Assembly: GCF_900142175.1 (NCBI RefSeq)
Contig: NZ_FQZX01000002.1
Coordinates: 787,317-851,316 of the forward strand
Length of the DNA stretch: 64,000 bases
Reading direction: 5' to 3'
Origin: Maribacter aquivivus
GTDB taxonomy: Bacteria; Bacteroidota; Bacteroidia; Flavobacteriales; Flavobacteriaceae
The notes under the pieces: generated by a model
The model's input: the letters and a program-made list of their open reading frames with translations, nothing else
Databases searched by the model: none
Told to the model about the DNA's origin: nothing
Made by a program: the position numbers and the translations under genes
In this document: positions 60,921 through 64,000 of the stretch, one piece after another
Position numbering within the stretch: position 1 is the stretch's first letter
Layout of the letters: every line of letters begins with the position of its first letter

Positions 60921-63900
60921 ATGAAGGAAGGTTTAGCTGGTAAAATTGCCAAATTATTTATAGGCAGCAAGTTAACGGTACTACTAATGATTGTATTTAT
61001 GGTCATTGGGGTGTACAGTTCGTTTTTGATTCCGAGGGAAGAAGAACCACAAATTGATGTGCCAATGGCAGACATATTTGTAGGCTACCCTGGTGCGAGT
61101 CCTGCTGAAGTAGAATCTCGTGTTATTAAGCCTTTAGAGAAATTAATCTCTAATATCAAAGGTGTAGAATATGTGTATTCAACTTCAATGAAAGAACAGG
61201 GTATGGTCATTGTTCAGTTTTACGTGGGCGAAGACATAGAGCGTTCTTTCGTAAAATTATACAATGAAATTAATAAGCATATGGATATTATGCCGCAGGG
61301 CGTAACATTCCCATTGGTAAAAACCCGTGCTATTGATGACGTGCCTATGCTTGGACTTACCTTATGGAGCGAAAACTATGACGGGTACCAGTTGAGCCAA
61401 ATGGCACAGGAGCTAGAAAGCGAAATTAAAAAAGTAAATGATGTAGCTACTACCCATAAAATTGGTAATCAAGATCGTCAATTACGTGTGGTTTTAGATA
61501 AGGATAAACTAGCCGCCAGTGGCTTAGATTTCTTATCTGTTTCTGAAATGATTAAGGCTAACAATGCTCAATTGAGCTCTGGTAGTTTTGATAAGAATGA
61601 TACCGAGTTTTTGGTAAATACCGGTAATTTTTTGGCTTCTGTTACCGATGTTGAAAACCTTGTGGTTGGTGTACAACAGAACCAGCCAATTTATTTAAAA
61701 CAAATTGCGAGCATTATAGACGGACCAGAAGTTCCTCAAAGTTATGTGTCGTTAGGTTTTGGTCAAGCAAGCGATAAGGTATCAGATTACAAATCTGAAT
61801 ACCCAGCGGTTACCATTTCGGTAGCAAAAAGAAAAGGTGCCGATGCAATGAAAATTGCAGACATTGTTATTGATAAAGTTGAACATTTACGAGCCACATT
61901 AATTCCTAATGATGTTCACGTAGAAATCACTAGAAACTATGGAGAAACGGCATCTCATAAAGTGTCCGAACTTTTATTACACTTAATAGGGTCTATAATT
62001 GCGGTAACATTAGTGGTTATGTTAGCAATGGGCTGGCGTGGTGGTTTGGTCGTATTTTTATCCGTACCCATTACATTTGCTTTGACATTGTTGAGTTATT
62101 ATATGCTTGACTACACCTTAAACAGAATTACATTATTTGCCTTAGTTTTCGTAACAGGTATTGTGGTAGATGACTCTATTATTATTGCCGAGAATATGCA
62201 CCGGCATTTTAAAATGAAACGGCTACCGTTTAAGCAGGCAGCACTTTATGCTATAAACGAAGTTGGTAACCCTACTATATTAGCCACATTTACCGTAATC
62301 GCCTCAGTTTTACCAATGGCATTCGTATCTGGCTTAATGGGTCCTTATATGGCTCCAATGCCCATAGGTGCATCAATAGCCATGATTTTATCTCTTTTCG
62401 TGGCTTTGACCATAACGCCTTATTTAGGGTATATATTCTTGAGAGAAAAAGATAAAAAAGGTGAAGTTGAAAAGAAAGAAAAGCCATTAGAGGAAACTTT
62501 TATTTACAGAATTTATAATAAATATGAACGCCCTCTTATTGAAAACAAAAGCAAACGTTGGTTGTTTTTAGGACTGACTTTTTTAATGCTAATGGGATCA
62601 ATGGTATTGTTTTTCACAAAATCTGTAGCTGTAAAAATGTTGCCTTTTGATAACAAAAATGAGTTTCAAGTGGTTATTGATATGCCAGAAGGCACCACCC
62701 TTGAACGCACAGGTGTGGTTGCTCAAGAAATTGCTCAATATTTATCTACTAGACCAGAGGTTGTTAATTACCAAAACTATGTAGGTACCTCTGCCCCTAT
62801 TACCTTTAACGGATTGGTACGTCATTATGATTTACGTGGTGGTAGTAATATGGCAGATATTCAAGTAAACCTTATTGATAAAGACGAACGTTCTGCTCAA
62901 AGTCATGATATTGCAAGTTTACTACGTCCAGATATACAGAAAATAGCTGCTAAATACAATGCCAATGTTAAGTTGGTTGAAGTTCCGCCAGGACCTCCTG
63001 TGCTTTCTACAATTGTAGCTGAAGTTTATGGACCTGATTATGAGGAACAGATTAAAATTGCGAGTAGTGTTAAAAATATCTTGAAAAATACTGATGATGT
63101 TGTTGATATCGATTGGCTAGTAGAAGCTGACCAAACTGAATATAAATTCGAAATCAACAAAGAGAAAGCAATGCTTTATGGTGTGGCACCACAGCAAATT
63201 GCCTATACCATGAACATGGCATTATCCAATAGAGCCATAACTAATTTATACGATGAAAATGCTAGCAACCAAGTAGGTTTACTATTGGCTTTAGATGAAA
63301 AGGAGAAATCAACAATTTCAGATATTTCACAGTTAAAGATTACTTCTAAACAGGGTAATATGGTACCTATTGCAGATTTAGTTGATATTAAAGAAACCAT
63401 AAGTGCTAAGAGTATTTACCGCAAAAATCAAAAACGCGTGGTATATGTAATGGCAGATATGGCAGGAGAATTAGAGAGCCCCGCATATGCTATTTTGGGT
63501 ATGGAAGAAAAGCTTAAAGAAATAGCATTGCCTAAAGGATATCAAATTACCGAAATGTACTTAGGTCAACCTGAGTTTGAAGATGACTATACCGTTAAAT
63601 GGGATGGTGAATGGCAAATTACTCTTGAGGTATTCCGTGATTTAGGAATTGCCTTTATGGGAGCCATCATCTTAATTTATATTTTAATTGTAGGATGGTT
63701 CCAAAACTTTAAAGCACCTATTGTAATGATGGTAGCCATACCATTATCATTAATTGGAATTATTTTAGGTCACTGGATTATGGGCGCATTTTTTACCGCT
63801 ACTTCCTTTATTGGTATGATTGCCCTTGCTGGTATTATGGTACGAAATTCGGTACTACTTATAGATTTCATTAATCTACGTTTAGCCGAAGGTGTACCCT

Positions 63901-64000
63901 TAAAACAAGCTGCTATTGAAGCTGGTGCGGTACGTACTACTCCAATTTTGCTTACTGCAGGCACCGTAGTTATTGGAGCTTTCGTAATCTTATTTGATCC
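60921..64000 (+). CDS. RND-family efflux permease, C-terminal end outside window
   Basis: An open frame from the ATG at 60921 to the right edge gives about 1026 residues of an AcrB/CzcA-like permease. The first helix follows the start (SKLTVLLMIVFMVIG), and proton-relay-type residues lie in VTGIVVDDSIIIAEN. The later helix block is FIGMIALAGIMVRNSVLLIDF. No frameshift was seen in the part read. It pumps toxic compounds or metals with the preceding adaptor and TolC; the substrate is unknown, although a role in removing sulfur or metal compounds would fit the regulon. Confidence 0.95.
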   Translation, partial: MKEGLAGKIAKLFIGSKLTVLLMIVFMVIGVYSSFLIPREEEPQIDVPMADIFVGYPGASPAEVESRVIKPLEKLISNIKGVEYVYSTSMKEQGMVIVQFYVGEDIERSFVKLYNEINKHMDIMPQGVTFPLVKTRAIDDVPMLGLTLWSENYDGYQLSQMAQELESEIKKVNDVATTHKIGNQDRQLRVVLDKDKLAASGLDFLSVSEMIKANNAQLSSGSFDKNDTEFLVNTGNFLASVTDVENLVVGVQQNQPIYLKQIASIIDGPEVPQSYVSLGFGQASDKVSDYKSEYPAVTISVAKRKGADAMKIADIVIDKVEHLRATLIPNDVHVEITRNYGETASHKVSELLLHLIGSIIAVTLVVMLAMGWRGGLVVFLSVPITFALTLLSYYMLDYTLNRITLFALVFVTGIVVDDSIIIAENMHRHFKMKRLPFKQAALYAINEVGNPTILATFTVIASVLPMAFVSGLMGPYMAPMPIGASIAMILSLFVALTITPYLGYIFLREKDKKGEVEKKEKPLEETFIYRIYNKYERPLIENKSKRWLFLGLTFLMLMGSMVLFFTKSVAVKMLPFDNKNEFQVVIDMPEGTTLERTGVVAQEIAQYLSTRPEVVNYQNYVGTSAPITFNGLVRHYDLRGGSNMADIQVNLIDKDERSAQSHDIASLLRPDIQKIAAKYNANVKLVEVPPGPPVLSTIVAEVYGPDYEEQIKIASSVKNILKNTDDVVDIDWLVEADQTEYKFEINKEKAMLYGVAPQQIAYTMNMALSNRAITNLYDENASNQVGLLLALDEKEKSTISDISQLKITSKQGNMVPIADLVDIKETISAKSIYRKNQKRVVYVMADMAGELESPAYAILGMEEKLKEIALPKGYQITEMYLGQPEFEDDYTVKWDGEWQITLEVFRDLGIAFMGAIILIYILIVGWFQNFKAPIVMMVAIPLSLIGIILGHWIMGAFFTATSFIGMIALAGIMVRNSVLLIDFINLRLAEGVPLKQAAIEAGAVRTTPILLTAGTVVIGAFVILFD

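Noticed and set aside
1..64000. CRISPR array, tRNA, rRNA, prophage or insertion sequence
   Set aside because: No regular short direct repeats, no cloverleaf or rRNA stretch, and no transposase, integrase or phage structural gene was recognised.

Overview
The window looks like chromosomal DNA of a marine member of the Flavobacteriaceae (Bacteroidota). The base composition is AT-rich, promoters carry the Bacteroidota -7 element TAnnTTTG, ribosome binding sites are weak, and several arrangements are typical of the phylum: a fused ccoNO gene, a one-heme CcoP, a Sec/lipoprotein-type NosZ, and paired metallo-beta-lactamase/rhodanese proteins. The genus cannot be fixed from sequence alone; Maribacter/Zobellia-type organisms are plausible. 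No rRNA, tRNA, CRISPR array, transposase or integrase was seen.

Layout. (1) 1-484: the 5' half of an AlkB-like membrane hydroxylase. (2) About 0.7-7.2 kb: a cassette-like accessory stretch. Small unrelated genes (a lipoprotein pseudogene, a GNAT acetyltransferase, two paired unknowns, a TPR lipoprotein, an SDR/TetR pair and one unknown) are separated by about 190-bp elements with imperfect inverted ends, resembling integron attC sites. (3) 7.2-13 kb: core carbon metabolism (transaldolase, transketolase, RpiA) with an esterase and a VIT1-family transporter. (4) 13-26 kb: a universal stress protein, an FNR-like regulator and the complete cbb3 oxidase locus (copper ATPase, ccoS, ccoNO, ccoQ, ccoP, ccoG, ccoH, SafE-like protein), followed by a vanadium-haloperoxidase-like protein and an Rrf2 regulator. 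(5) 26.5-37 kb: a nitrous oxide reductase cluster (cytochrome c, nosZ, unknown, nosL, nosD, nosF, nosY, 12-TM protein) plus hemN and a second stress protein. (6) 37-64 kb: a second Crp/Fnr regulator heading a large set of sulfur, low-oxygen and metal genes: DUF983, TSUP exporter, two persulfide-dioxygenase/rhodanese proteins, peroxiredoxin, rhodanese, heme and HMA proteins, a TsdA-like diheme cytochrome with an outer-membrane porin, DsrE, a methyltransferase, an OprC-like copper receptor, Dps, cytochrome bd oxidase, a sulfide:quinone-reductase-like enzyme and an RND efflux system.

How it fits together. Two families of palindromes lie upstream of these operons: TGA-N6-TCA (8 sites, mainly cco/nos/hemN/regulator genes) and GTAAC-N4-GTTAC (12 sites including two hybrids, the sulfur/bd/Dps/RND genes). 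In almost every case the dyad centre is exactly 29 nt upstream of a TAnnTTTG-type -7 box, which is the geometry of an activator abutting RNA polymerase. The two Crp/Fnr proteins differ at the recognition-helix residues that should distinguish these two sites. The main proposal is therefore a two-regulator network: an FNR-like protein switching on micro-oxic respiration and N2O reduction, and a Cys-rich Crp/Fnr protein controlling sulfide/sulfane-sulfur handling, bd oxidase and copper acquisition. The network is inferred from sequence and needs experimental proof.
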